Source: Yponomeuta sedellus
Lineage: Eukaryota > Arthropoda > Insecta > Lepidoptera > Yponomeutidae
Assembly: GCA_934045075.1 (NCBI GenBank)
Contig: OW203732.1
Location: 14,920,201-14,984,200, forward strand
Length of the DNA stretch: 64,000 nucleotides
Direction of reading: 5' to 3'
In this document: positions 10,453 through 25,400 of the stretch, piece by piece
Layout: every line of letters begins with the position of its first letter
How positions within the stretch are numbered: the first letter of the stretch is position 1
Program-made: the position numbers and the translations under genes
The notes under the pieces: generated by a model
What the model was told of the DNA's origin: nothing
Seen by the model: only the letters and a program-made list of their open reading frames with translations
The model's database searches: none

Positions 10453-13400
10453 ATGTCGAAAGAAACAATTGTTCGGGGTTTTGTTATTTTCTTCTTGCTA
10501 AGTATGACAGGTAAGTTGCACAAAAATATTCGAACCTTGTTGCATTTGCTTGTCGAATAATTAATTAAATTAGGTAGCTATTACTATAGAACCTAATATA
10601 ATATCCGTATTCAATAACCGTATTATAAGAGAACGCCAGCTTATCTTCTTATCTTTGATAGGTTTGGTATAGATTTGCTATGTCAAATATAAGATCTATT
10701 TAAGTATTTCCTTGGATGGTACTAAATAGTAGCGTCGTCGTCGTCGTCGTCAGGCTATACTAGTCCACTGCTGGACATAGGTAGCCCTCCCCTAAAGAGT
10801 GCCACGTTGTGCTATCATAGGGGCTAATGCCCATAATCCCCACGCTGGGCATGCGGGTTGGGGATCGGATCGCAGTTCGGTGGAATTGTACTGCAGGGGG
10901 CGCTGCTGCCCACCCCCCGGTTTGTGTCCCTTAGTCACCTTTTACGACACCCGCGGGAAGAATTGGGTTGGTGCTATTCTCTAGAGGCCAGGGTGTCCAA
11001 CACAATTTTGCAGAGGTCCAGGTTTAATACGTTTATAATCGCAGCGGGCCAAAACAAATTTTATAGGTAAAATAAAATGCAACGGTATTTTTCATATGCC
11101 AAATTATTTATTAATTCACTTATAATGCTAATTATTTCACTTATAAGTATAATGATTGGTGTGCAATAAAGATTATTAATCTAATCTGATGCCTACACAA
11201 AATTGAAACTTCATGAGATGTCTGACATCTTTTTTGCTTGACATCTTATTTTTTAAAGTTTTAACCAGGTCGCGGGCCGGATAAAGGACTTACGCGGGCC
11301 GTATGGTGGCCCGGGGGCCGTATGTTGGACGGGCCTGCTCTAGGCGGACACCACACAGCATAGTAGCACGAAAAGAATTTTCTAAATGTGATTAAATTGA
11401 ACTAGGTTATTTCCTTGTCATGTTTCAGTTAATTTGCTTTGTATCAGACAAAATATCAAAGTTATGTTATGATCTACTATGATAAAGATAAAATATTTTT
11501 CAGTCTTGTTTTTAGATTTTAGAGGCGTGGTGACATCGGGCACTGATCCAAAACACCCACGTAGTCTCTACGTAACACATTCTCATTCATAAATTACACT
11601 ACGTAGGTAGGTGAGTGCAGTGAGTTCATAACAATTTGCTTGTGCTTGTGTGGGTGGGTCTGCACTCCTATCTACTTAATAAGTTTTCTGGTAACGGAGC
11701 TCATTTTCTTCATTATATGTATTTTTTTATGAAAAAAACACGTATCCTTAAAACACTATCAAAATAATCATCTACCAAATGAGATGATACACAGCCCTAT
11801 AATGATTTATTCACTCACACTATTTTATGCGTGAAGGAACCGACTCGGACGCTGCAGTGCCGGGGACATTGTTTTAGATGCTTAGGCCAGAAAAAAAACG
11901 AACAATAACAATTCATAGGGCTAAGTTTTTGGAGACAGAGTCACAAATTTTCAATAAGTCTAAAAGGCCACATTACCTTGGCTGGGTATCTGAGCTAGGT
12001 ACCTAATCATTTGCTTAGCCACTGACTCACAGTGGAAAAAGACTAGTTAATAACTAAAACAATATCTTCAATTCATTTCTTTTATATGGCACCCCTAGGA
12101 TTTTCAATGTCAGAGTGCTTAGTGCGAGTTTTTTAACTAGTCGATCGCGTTAACGTAAACTCATATTTCTATGGCATCGAGGAAGCGCCACCTAGCGACA
12201 AGTATGGAAATTAAAATTGCTGAGTGCGAGTTGTAATGGTTTACGTTGAGAAGTGAACATGTTTACCAGCCAAAACACGAATAAACGCGAGTGCGAGTTG
12301 TACTGTGACAGCGTTTTGCCAGTTCGAACGGTTAACTTACTCATACTCACTACTCAATGCTCGATTAACGCGGTAGTAAAGTTATTCGATTGGATCTGTG
12401 AAACTCGCACTAAGCACTCAGGTTTGTGAAGATGACAAGTTTGCACTGTTACCTTTTTGTTGTAAGTTCCTCAACTACCCGCACTATGTTCGCTGACTGT
12501 GGCAGGGAACAATAACTTGGATGATATTTATTTATTTGATTTCGTATTTTATGTACATCTAAATTTGAGCAGTGTCTTATCGGAATCAATCGGGTCTTTA
12601 TAAGTAACTTCCACGTAACACAATCACTTGCGCTGGTCCCAAACCATTATACCTACCGTGATGTGGTAAATAGGCAAGCTATGTATGGTAAACAGGCAAG
12701 GACACCACAAACATGGAAACACATCTAGACTGAGGTCATTGGTACTAATATTCGGCGACTCGTAGTGGAAATTTGGTCCCTACCTCCGACGTAATCAGAC
12801 GTGATACCGCTAAATAACACTGAAAGATTTCAATACAAAATTATCAGTTACCCAATCACTTATATATTTTTAGCTTCTATATTAAATATAGAAGCTAAAA
12901 ACTTTGAGAATCTGTAAGGTAGGTACCTATAGATTCTCAAAGGAGTACCTAGGAATAGTGAGAAACTGTTTCGAGAAATTGATGATAATCCTCACCATCA
13001 AATAAAGTCGATTTACACATGCTTACACCACTTTTTAAATATCTCTTTAGTAAATTTCAATTGGATTTTGTATGAAGAGTTTTACTAAAACCACATTTTA
13101 ATAAAGTGCCGCAAGCGTAAGTACTTAGGCAAATACACAATCTGCAGTGCACCGAATGAATCGGGTACCGAATCAAACCAAAACTTCCATTTCAACAAAA
13201 CAGTCGAGGGTGTTTCTCCTGCCACAAAAATCTGAGCGGCAAGAGTTTTCCCTTGAGCGTACTCGGGTTCGTCGTCAGTGCAATTAAGCCTGATTGATTC
13301 AATGGCTCTCTGATGAATATTAACGATGCCCCATTTAAATCGCAACCTACTTACCTACCAACGTCTCGGCAGCGGAAGTTGACCACGAGGCCCTTAAAAA

Positions 13401-16400
13401 GCGTCGCGAGAAAAAACCTTTTACGAATCTGCTTTGAATATAAAGCCGGCACCCCACGTGTTCACACCAATTTGCGTATTTGGAAAGTATAAATCATAAA
13501 TTTCCGGGATTACTGACAAATTCTAGCAGTAATGTTGATAAACCTGCAATGTATTAAAACTTTTGCAAATATGTGTGAAGCCAAGTGAAGCGCCGGCATT
13601 AAAAAGGTATTTGCAACTTCTCAGGATTTCAATCGATCGCAAAAGCAATTGGCAATATTCTACGAATGCTCAATTTTTTGTCAAGTCTGCAGTCTTTACA
13701 ATAAATTCCCACGCGATATCTCTTGTTAGTTGGTAGTTACACCGACTTCATAATATGGGTGGTAATTACCAACATTATTACATATAGCAAGCGCTCGTGG
13801 TCTTGTAGAACCGAGTGATTGGAAACAATCACTTGAGTCAAGCAAAAACAGGCGCGGTCAGGTTCAGGATGGGTAACCGTCGAGTGACTATCGCTAATGG
13901 CATTTTTCCGAGCGATTCCGTGCTTCGCAAGGAACGTTTAGCCGTTGGTGCCGGCTGTCATGTGATGGCAGTCGTTAAGTCATGTCAGAGGCCTTATGGG
14001 CGGCTTGATAACTTCTGACAGTAAGGCCCTCTGTCAAGTAAGGCAGACTGTCTTACAATCCTACACCAATTCGAACTTGGCCCCCGTGGTTGAGTATGGC
14101 CTAACCTACCTGCCATGCAGGAAGAGACCCGTGTCCCAGCGGTGCGGACATACAAGGTCTGATATCGATATAGCAAATATCCACATAGAACTAGCTAAAA
14201 ATAGGTACAAAGTGACCTATTCTTGCGAATCCATCAAAGAAAGATAAATGACCACCAAACAGTTTTTTGCACATCCAAAGGCAAATCGATTTACGGGCCA
14301 AATTGTAAACCGCATAGTTTTGGTTGCGATGCCGATCGGATGAAATTGTTTTAGCCGAATTTATGACCAGGCTCGGCACAGGGGTCAGTCCGCGAGGTTT
14401 TGTTATACTAAAAGGATAAACAGAACCGCCAGCAATAAATTATAACAGCCCGAAAGCTAAGGGCCCGTTTCACAATCTGTTGATCAGTAAGTTACTTTGC
14501 TTGTACATGCCTACATAAACATTTACACCTTCCTATGTTAGAAGATTTACTCCACGGTTTATACGGCATTTAGTGGTACTACCATGTACTACTACAGGTG
14601 ATGTGTGTGATTGCAGATATGTCATGTGGTAGGTATATTTTTTTGATGGCGTAGGCTTTCTTCTACAGCCACTAGGTACCTATGACATTCTCTCAGCTAT
14701 AGATTTAAGCAATTTTTTTTGTAAAAGCTGAGTACTAATGTTTTTGCCCAATAAAATATTCTATTCTAGCTTAGTAAATCTAATTCCAACCGAAATACTT
14801 GCCAATACAAGTTTTCACAAAATGTTTTCCTCTAATTACGAGTCGTATCATCTACCTAGCCACAGAACATAAAAAATACCTAGCCCATAAACGAGCAAAG
14901 CTCGACATCGCTAGTCTTTATATCTGTGAAAAGTATCGACAAAAGCGGATTTCTTATTTCACTCAAGAAACGGGAAAATGGCGAAGGAACGGCTAATGAA
15001 ATAGCCGATCAATTAGCGCACACAGCGCCAAACTATGCGTAAACGCGATAGCGTTTAAGTGTATCACTGACCACATTAGGGGCCCGTAGTGATAATCAGC
15101 CTCGTTCCCACACAAAAGTTCGGGATGAAGTCAGCGGGCCGTGCAAAAAGTTATCCCATCTTAGGCAATGACAAATGAGGTAGGAGGCCGCGCCGACAAC
15201 GGTGAAATGGCCGATTTGCTTCGCGATCAGTCAGCCCCTTTATATCTCCCTGTACAGATTCCTGCGGGATTCAGTCCCGTTCAGTCGTTAGCGGAGGACA
15301 TCGATGCCATTTTTTAAGGCTCCGTCCGTAGTCACTTACCTGCTTGAGAGAAATCTGCGAAATCGTAGAACCTACATTGTCTACTTAGTGTATATACACT
15401 GTAACAAGTCAGTTTCCTGGCCTTAGATTTATAGCATTTTATTTTCTTATGTTCATTGCAAAATTGCACGAAATCATCTAAGGGGCTCCATAGAGTAACA
15501 AGTGGGGTTTAGGATTCATGGCCGTGAACCTGAGGCAAAATATTCAGGACTGGATAGGATTAACGCCAAAAACGGCCGTTTTTAGCATAAATGCTATTTA
15601 GTCCCAGGGTTCTCTGTCTAAAATATTGGTAACGTGATAAGAGGCTGTACAGACACTTTTTAAACAAGATGCCTGATGATCTTTTTTCATTGTTGGCGCT
15701 AGTTAGCCTTATGGATCCTCTTAAGGAATATCTGTCCTTACGACTTCACAGATCGTATTTTACAGAATCGTTCGACCCAGGAACTTTTACATAATAAAGA
15801 GTAATTCTTATTAAGAGTGCTTACAGTACAGAACTATTTTAAAACTTAACTTTTTTGGTAAAATATTCGAGAAAATTGTAACACTATTTTTATTTTTAAT
15901 GCACTAACCCGTGCTAAGGAACAAATTTAAAAACCTATTTAGAGGCTAAAAATTTCACCCATGCCGGGATTCGAACCCGCAACCTCTGGCTATCCGTACC
16001 AGCGCTCTACCAATTGAGCCAATGGGCGACTCACGGCATCAGTGAAATTTCGAACCTCTTTACAATATTCTCTGTATTACGTACAGGCAGCGACATCTGA
16101 CTTAACCCTTCTCGCGTTTAGTGTACATACGTCTGTACACTAATCAGCCCGGCCGCGCGCAATCCCCCAAGCGCTTAGTGTACAGACGTATGTACACTAT
16201 GCAACGCTCAGATTGGACTCTTTTTATCTATGCTCTGTGCATTCTCTGTGCATTCATTTCGAACCTCTTTACAATATTCTCTGTATTACGTACAGGCAGC
16301 GACATCTGAATTAAGCAAATTGCATTACTTACAGCCCCGACTACCTACTTTGCAGTTAGGTTTAACATCTGTACGTAATACAGAGAATATTGTAAAGAGG

Positions 16401-19400
16401 TTCGAAATTTCACTGATGCCGTGAGTCGCCCATTGGCTCAATTGGTAGAGCGCTGGTACGGATAGCCAGAGGTTGCGGGTTCGAATCCCGGCATGGGTGA
16501 AATTTTTAGCCTCTAAATAGGTTTTTAAATTTGTTCCTTAGCACGGGTTAGTGCATTAAAAATAAAAATAGTGTAATCATGTGGGTACAGTGATATCGTT
16601 CCGATGTTAAACCTAACTGCAAAGTAGGTAGTCGGGGCTGTAAGTAATGCAATTTGCTTAAGTCAGATGTCGCTGCCTGTACGTAATACAGAGAATATTG
16701 TAAAGAGGTTCGAAATTTCACTGATGCCGTGAGTCGCCCATTGGCTCAATTGGTAGAGCGCTGGTACGGATAGCCAGAGGTTGCGGGTTCGGATCCCGGC
16801 ATGAGTGAAATTTTTAGCCTCTAAATAGGTTTTTAAAATTGTAACAGTTAAACTATAATTTCTAGTTCGCAACCTAATTTCGAAGAATCAGCACGGGTTT
16901 GTTAGAGGTCGCTCGGTAGATACTAATATGCTTTGTTACACTAACATTTTATTGCATGCATTGATGACAATAGACAGATTGATGTGACATATCTACACTG
17001 GTTTCTCAAAGGCATTCGACAAAATTAACCACGACCTTTTACTAGATAAACTCATGAGAGCGGGTATCCACGGCGATCTGCTTAGGTGGATAAAATCTTT
17101 AATATATAACCGGCAGATGTCAGGCGGTTTCCGTGAAGGGATTTGTTTTCGAGTACAGGGAAATTACTTCCGGTATTCCTCAACGATCTCATTTGGGTCC
17201 TTGGCTCTTCACATTATATATTAATGAAATTCATAACATTATCTGTAACAGTAGTTACCTACTACACGCGGGCGATACTAAATTGTATAGGGTTATAAAT
17301 AATAACTCAGACTGAATAACTACAGAATGACATAAATTCTCTTCTCGGGTATTGCTCACAAAACCAAATTCTGAATGATCAAAAATATTATGCCTCGAAA
17401 GCGTAGCAATATTTCCTACACATATAAACTTAATAACTGCTCTCTTGGATCAGAGACTAACCCCCGGATTCTTGTACACTAACGAGTGTACACTCGTTAG
17501 TGTACAAGAATCCGGGGGTTAGTCTCTGATCCAAACGACGACATACCATACTAATTACACGCTGAAATTTTGCAAAATACTGGAAAACTCCATCGTCAGA
17601 CATCGTATGTCTGTCAACTCCCCGCTACTCCAAACCAGACGATTGTCTGTCAGTGTGTCACAGGAATTTTCTTCGTCGACGCGACGATAGAGCAAGCGTG
17701 TCTCATTTATTGACAAACCCTCTGTAGTGTTTCACTTCTTCTTAGCTGTTTTTGCTCTTTCTTTGTTTCCTCGGAACTGTCTTTGTCCCTTGAATATCTT
17801 TGTTTTTTATAAACAACACCAATTCGATCTCGTTTAGGGAAATATTTTAACAATTGGCAAGTATTAAATATTATAATAAATATTGACGACCTCTGTGGCG
17901 TAGCGGTAGCGCGTCTGCCTACCATGCAAGAGGTCCCGGGTTCGAATCCCGACTGGGAACAAAAAAAAAAACCCAGGTCTTGGATGTTTACATGTTTGTG
18001 ATGTCGTTGTTTCTGGTTCCCACGACACAGGGTATCCTAGTGTGGGGCCAGAAGCAATGTATGTGCTTGTATGTAAATGTTATGTTATGTTATTATTTCT
18101 GACACACCGTGTGACTTACTGACTGTACTGTGCTGTGACTGTCAGATACAAATTAACTAAGCACACCGCATAGCACGGGTACTTAAATGATAACATTGAT
18201 AACAAAGATACAGGAAGGTAGTTAGTTGATAACAAAAAAAGTAGGTAAATGTTGTGAGTTGATTTGTCATACAGGTCCTTTAGACAACGTCTGCGAACTT
18301 GATTGAATTCTGTTTTCGAAAGTATGTATAAACGCGTTTGGCTCATTTGAATATTAACCAGCGACGAGAAATTGATCTGGTAAGAAAATCCGATAGAGAC
18401 TTTTTTCAATTGGATGACATTTATGAGGAATTGGAGAATTGGATGAATTCGTCTGACCGCATCCTGTAACAAATTGGCATTTGGCATGATGTTCCTTTCT
18501 TGAATCACGCCTCAAAAGTGTACGTGGTCGGGGCAGACGTGACTGGTAATATTGAGAAAAATTGCTGAAAAGATGCCCTCACTTCCCGGTTGGAATTTTG
18601 TAGGAAAATTGTGTTGTGAAAGCGGGAATAGACCTTTCAATGCAATTGATGTGGCCGATAGCGGTTCATAAATATAATGCCTGACGACGATGGCAGAAAA
18701 ATGTGGAAATTCCGCTTTTTTAATTTAATCTACAGCATCGTTGCTCGAGATTCGCGTAGAAAAGTGTACGAGACGATCCCTGGAGAAACTTATCCTCTTC
18801 ATTTATAGTAAAACTATTGTACGCAGTTCAGTGCTTTTCTTCAGTAACGAATTTAAAGGCTCCTAGCCTATGCCTTTAAATTCGTTTATTCCTCCGTACA
18901 GATGTGACGTGCCGTAAGCATGTGCGTTTATATGGAAAAAAACAAAAAATATGTAGATAAGATTGACTTAAAACTTTGAGAAAATTTTATTGCTGGCAGG
19001 TTAATTGCAATGAATTTGAAAAACTAAACTAGGCTTCCTGATTCTGAAACACTTAATTTGGGTTTTTGTTAGTCATTGTAAATTTAGGATGCTTGTTTTG
19101 TACTATCGATAAAAGTTTGAAATGATATCTTATCTTATAATAATATATTTCAAGAAGATTTTTTTAGGAGACGGATCATATTCTGTTTGCGGAGTGAGGG
19201 ATCGACTTGGCACAATAACCAAACAAAAATTATCTCATTTTGGGCGCGATAAGAGCAAGACAGGTTTATTCACTATCGGTAAGAACTTTTAAATCTGAAA
19301 GTTACATTACCTACTTCGAATGTATGTATTAATTATACATAATAATTAGTTAGTAGATGAAGCTGGTGTGAGTAATGTTAATGATTCTATTGGTGTTATA

Positions 19401-22400
19401 TAGTTTTAAGTTAGCCTTTTAGTGTTAAATAGGTATAAGTAACAGTGTCTAAACTAATTGTATTAAAAATACATGACACTCTCAAAACAGAACAGTTTTA
19501 GTGCATAAAAATAATTAAGTACTTATTTTTCCTATACGTAAGCTACTTATGTATAAAATTGCAGTGCCCTTACAGGGCTCATGTTGCTCAATATTATACC
19601 TATATGTTAAGACCTATTCTGTACCACATGAAGCAATAAACGAACTTGAACTTGAATTATGCTTAGGGGGATTAGCGAAGCTACACTTTTCTCCTATTAG
19701 CCATAGGCCTTTTCGCTTTCAGGTTAGCCGGCTTAACATTTTATACCTCCGCAGTAGAAGCCTGAATCATCCGGAGATAAGATTGCAGACCTGCGTAAAC
19801 AGAGGGCTCATAGTCAAAGCAGTCATTGATCAAAGAGCCATTCATTCTATCCAATGGTTTATTGTTTCCCCATAAATTCCTCTTGATCTATGATGCTCTT
19901 GATAACACTCGTCCTTTTTGCAAATTATCCGAGATTCTAAGGAAATTTCCTCGATTTAAATATTAACGGCCTAATTCATGAAAATACGATTCCACTAAAG
20001 CACTCCTTAGAGTAAGTTTATTTCATCCATGGTTACGATTTTTCTTCAGCATTTTTCGAGTGTTTTAAGGAATCCTATTTTATAAATGAGACCGTGACGA
20101 CAGTATCAAATAATCAAAGATTTAACAATATTAGGGGAAAGTACATAGGTATTAAAAGTATTTCAAACACTGATTTATTTTTATAAAAAAAGAGATTACC
20201 AATATTTTCTATAAAATAAAAGATTATAGTATTATGGTGCAATAAAGTATTAATAATAATAATACTGCTTTTAACCATTTTGACTGAAACACCCATCAAG
20301 CTTCAAGACGTCATTGACGTCGTGACGTCAAGCTTAGTAAACTTCACCCGTGCTTTGTTGTGACTGCTAGTGATTAGGATATTTGTTTACCTTGGCGTGA
20401 CGTCAGATTCGCCGCCATAACACTGCGAGCTGTTTTCCCACGGATAAAAATATTTTTAGAAAAATGGCTAAACTAAAGTTTAACGAAGGTTAGACCTTCG
20501 TTAAACTTCAGTTCATTACTGAAATACAGTTTATTATATTAAATATATTAATATAATAAACTGGAAAACTGTTGCTTATATGTATTAATTGTGTTTAAGT
20601 ATTAATTTTTAGGTATTTATGTATATTATTATTTAAATATATGTACATTATATCGTAGGTAATTATAAGTAATTATATTCTCGCACTCCCTTGCTGTTCG
20701 TTATCAGTATATTTTCGATTTAATTATTTATGTACATGCACCACGTACCGACTATATTCTTCATGCAATCCACTACATCCAAAGGTTGTCTGGAAGAGAT
20801 CGCTCTTAGCGATAAGACCGCCAATTGTATAACATTACTTAGATTTAAGTATCAAGGTTGTAATATTTTTCTGGTTGTGCAATAAAGTGTTCTCTATCTA
20901 TCTATAGTTTTTTTTAATAATAATTTGTCCCCACGTTATGGAAGAGTATTTAAAAATCTTTCGTCATGCCTATTCTCTAGCTTACTAGACTTGTTGTAGT
21001 ATGGGGTTTTATGCGCTGTCAAAATAAAAACATATTATCGTAAGTAAAATGTTTTTTTTAATAGTGCTTTTACGAGTTTAGAAGTCAAACTCCTTGGACT
21101 TGGATATTGGATAAAAAGTGCTATTTTTGGCAGAAAGGTAATGTGGGCAGAAAGTAATATAAGCTTGGATCCCTAAATTCACTAGTAGGTACAATTATTG
21201 AGATAAGTACTTGAAAACCATATTTTGCAAAAAGAAGATTTGGTTGTTTTTCATTGGTGGCGCTAGTGCTGGGTCTATCAAAGATAACAACATCTTCGAA
21301 CTCTGCAAAATTTATAAATATTTTTGGACTGTGTTACCAGATGAAATCAAAATAAACAGTGGTGTACTAAAAGCAGCTATTCAGTCATTCACTTGGTGAA
21401 CGATTGAATAAATTATTTATTTTTGTTTTATAATATCATTCTACTTACCTGAAACTCCGACACTCAAAATAAAACAAATAAATTCACTTAGTGAAAACAT
21501 CTCGTCCACAACATACTCTTACAAACGCATTGATCACTGTGTTGCATTACGTCACATTTGTTGCATAGAATTATTTATTTTTGCCACTCCTGTATTTTTC
21601 CTTTTGCTGTGTGGTGTCGGCCTAGAGAATAGCACCAACCCAATTCTTCCCGCGGGTGTCGTAAAAGGCGACTAAGGGACACAAACCGGGGGGTGGGCAG
21701 CAGCGCCCCCTGCAGTACAATTCCACCGAACTGCGATCCCTAACCCGCATGCCCAGCGTGGGGATTATGGGCATTCATTACCCACAACGTGGCGCTCTTT
21801 AGGGGAGGGCTATGTCCAGCAGTGGACTAGTATAGCCTGACGACGACGACGACTCCTGTATTCTTCCTTTACTACAAGTCATCGCTGGCAGCAATCACAC
21901 TTTGCTGGAGTGGCAGCGTGCGTTTTTCTTCCATTCATGTCCAAGAAAGGATAGGTACAAGAAACGTGACACTTATTTTAAAGGTACCATATGGGATGCA
22001 ATAAGGCTGTTTGCGGTTTATTCAAATACTATGAATTAGCCTTTACTTGAAAAAAAAACAGAACTTTTTTCTAATCGCAGAAAATGTGGATTCATTTACT
22101 TTTTGAACGGTCTTTTCGGTTTTCGGTTCACTCGATATCAACCCTTGCATGTCCCCGCTGCTGGGGCACGGATCTCTCCCTGCATCGCAGCGGTTCACTC
22201 GCGGGATATTGTTTCCATAATCTCAAGAATTTGACAGCTTTGACAGCAGCGGGATTGGAATCTTTCAGGTTCGTTACCTACGTGTAATAAGAAGCTCCTG
22301 ATATAGAAGGGCCTCTTCCGCATTCCCAAAAAAAAAAATCGGAAATGTGATTTCAAATGCGCCTTTAGCTACACACCATGAACACTATCTTCGTCTGGGT

Positions 22401-25400
22401 GAGCTTGAAACCAGTTACGATTTATTTATAGCTAAATACGACCTTTATTGATGTTAACCATAAATAGAATTGTGCCTCCGCAGATATTTCACTCCTTATA
22501 CATATAGTTTTCGATAAGAAAACCGTGAAGAAAACAAAACTTTGTGAAGAATTTTTTTTTGTTAATAGATATATATTATGAAATAACTAACTTCATATCA
22601 AATAGAAACGCTAATATTTCACTAATTAGCTGATTTGAAATGAAGTTTGACTCATTTTCGACGAAGAACAAAAACAATTATACTACAATTAATAATACAT
22701 TTGTTTACACGCGGTACATTTTGACAATAAGTAGGCTACTGTCTCATCAACATTAATTGCTAGGGCGTAGTAATGTCAAGGCGAGGCGGTTTTCCTAAGG
22801 CATCCACAATTCAATCAGCTTCGCCTGCCGTCTACACTATATTTAAGTACCTATTGGTATAGGTACAACAAATGTCTCATACTCATTCAGACATAACTCA
22901 AAACTGACTGAACGCTATCAGTAGACAAATCGCTTCTACAACAACTAGACACTAATATTCAATTAAGTTAAGTATGAATAAATCTTTGGACAAGGTTCTA
23001 AAGTTGGGATTCTTCTTCACAAGACGTACGTATAGTCAGCTGTGCTCACACGGCAAACGCTCAATTATTACGTGCCGATTGCACAGCGATGTGTGACGTG
23101 AGGATACGGCGCACGCACACGTGCAAAGAACATCGTACGATCATCGGGTGCCAATCAGGAGGCGCAGTCTCGTGGGCTCGGCTCCCCACCACGAACGGAC
23201 GGAATTTATGCTGTGAATATTGTGTCCGCTTGGTTCAGAATGGCGCCCGTTAAAAATAACTACCTGTTGGACAGGTCGCATGCGAGTCGGCGACACTCGT
23301 TTCGAGGCCGTTCCGATACAGATGACGGCCAATATTAATTGCAGAAATGCGCAGAGATTGTTTGTGTGGCTCTAGCTGAATTACTTACGTCAGAGCTAGC
23401 AGTACAGCTATGTTTGTATAGCATACCTTGCCTATTTGCTTCACATGTTTTGTTTTCTCCACACCGCAAAAAGGTGACATTTTAGCTTTGCTGCCGCGAA
23501 TCCGTAAGTATCGGAACAATTAAAATCGTATGCCAATAGAACTAACTTGGCTGCAAATTGCAATTAAAATCTTAGTACATCTTTGTAGGAGATAAACAAG
23601 TAGACCTCTCTCTTATTTAAATCGGAGGTAAACTTGTTCTAATTTCCATATGTTGTTCGTGTTGTGGTGTTCCATAAATGGAGTTTCGAACTTGGTTCGA
23701 TGACAAACAGGCCTTAGAATCTGTTAATGCATTGTAGTAGGTGCAACGAAACCTGCATGAAGGTTGCTGCTTTAAGTCTAAGTCCACACACGTAGGTATG
23801 AAACCTTGTAGCCGTCAATTGGCCATGCTACATTTTAATATGAACTGAAACACGTCACGCCCGTCCATTGATCTGTCATTGTACTGTAATGAACTAACAG
23901 AATCGATCGACACCACCGATTTATAGTTTCTCGTGTCACTTTCGCGAATAGACTTGGTGTCGTAACTCCACTCTATCCGCATCGAAGGATCAAAACATGA
24001 AGAGGAATGTGGCGCTCCGGCTTCAACGCATGGGACCAAAAACAATTGACAGTATTAAAATGTGAAAATTAGGTACTTTGCTAAATTTCGCCAAAAATCC
24101 TATAAGCACCATGCGGTTAGTTAAATATTATGGATTTCCGCAAAGTAACGCCTGATTCCATACCAAATTTACAGTCATCGTGATTCCTTTTATAATTGTA
24201 TTACTTACCAAAGTAGCATCTGTTTTAGGAGGTGAACCTCGACGCGTATCGAGTTAAGTGTTACGCAATATGATTGCGCAGGCACCTCCACTTCGTATAA
24301 TTACATAACAAATTTTTGCCTATCTGATATCTTCTAGTTCAAGGTTACGCCTTGTCTATTTCGAGCAAACTGCCCGTAATCTCGAAATTATGGAGAATTT
24401 ATGATTTGTCTAAAGGTGTGTTTGAAATCGATCAACCTTTACCTTCTACTGTTGTTAATTTCGCATTAAAGTTAACTATAGGTACCTAATAAACGATCGA
24501 CAATGGTTTGAAATAAGTGAGGCTTTCGTAAATAGAAATATTTAAAATAAACTAAATTCTTATCAATATTCGTAGTAATTAAAGTTTTCTAAGATCAGAA
24601 CGAAAAAATCTCAGCTTCGCTGACTATCTAGCTTGATTGAATGAAATTGTAAACGTAATGGTTGACGACAGCCGTAACCACGTGGAAGATATTATTAATG
24701 ATAATTTGAAAAAAAGAGCGAAGCTAAAAGTAAAACTGGGCTGTAAAACGGCTGCTAGTTAAGGCACAGTCGAGTTTACGTGTTAGTTACAAAATCACCG
24801 CTAATGTAACGATGCAGAGCGCTTGGATGGAAAGGTTGATGTGATGTCAACTGTACCTACAATGTGGCTCAAGATGACATCTATTATGTATTCTAAAAAC
24901 ACAAAACTTTCATACAACAAAATTCATCTACAATCAGCGTTACAAAAATAATTGTCGCTATAGGCGCTTTAATTAGTTTTTTAGCATTAATACGGGTGGG
25001 CCAATAATTTTTGCAAATAGCAACACAAAATTTCTCGAATACCGTTGGAGAAAGGGGCGCGCGGGTGGCGGGAAACTATGCGTCGCTTCATGCAATTTTA
25101 GTCACGATGGAGCGCTTCACGGGACAACAGCGTGCTTTTTGTGTTAAACAATTTTACAAAAACAACGATTCCTACGTTACTGTACGACGACTGTTTCGAA
25201 TCGAATATGGATTACGCCGTGTAAGCGAGTGTCCAAGTGTTAATTTAATCAAAGCTTGGGTCGTGAAGTTCGAGCAAACAGGATCGACAACGAATATTAA
25301 ACAAATAGGATGGCCACGTTCAAGAAGAAGCGATGAGAACATTCGAGAGGTTGAAATTTCCGTTCGGAACGATCCAGAATTATCTACGCGTAAGCGTTCG

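Noticed and set aside
16395..16500. Functional tRNA gene
   Set aside because: The core has both Pol III boxes and can partly fold, but it lies in a dispersed repeat with conserved flanks on both sides. The anticodon loop lacks the usual T before the anticodon, and the 3' end reads on into the repeat.
18116..18508. 130-codon open frame on the - strand
   Set aside because: No recognisable domain, AT-driven composition, no splice context. A chance frame is more likely.
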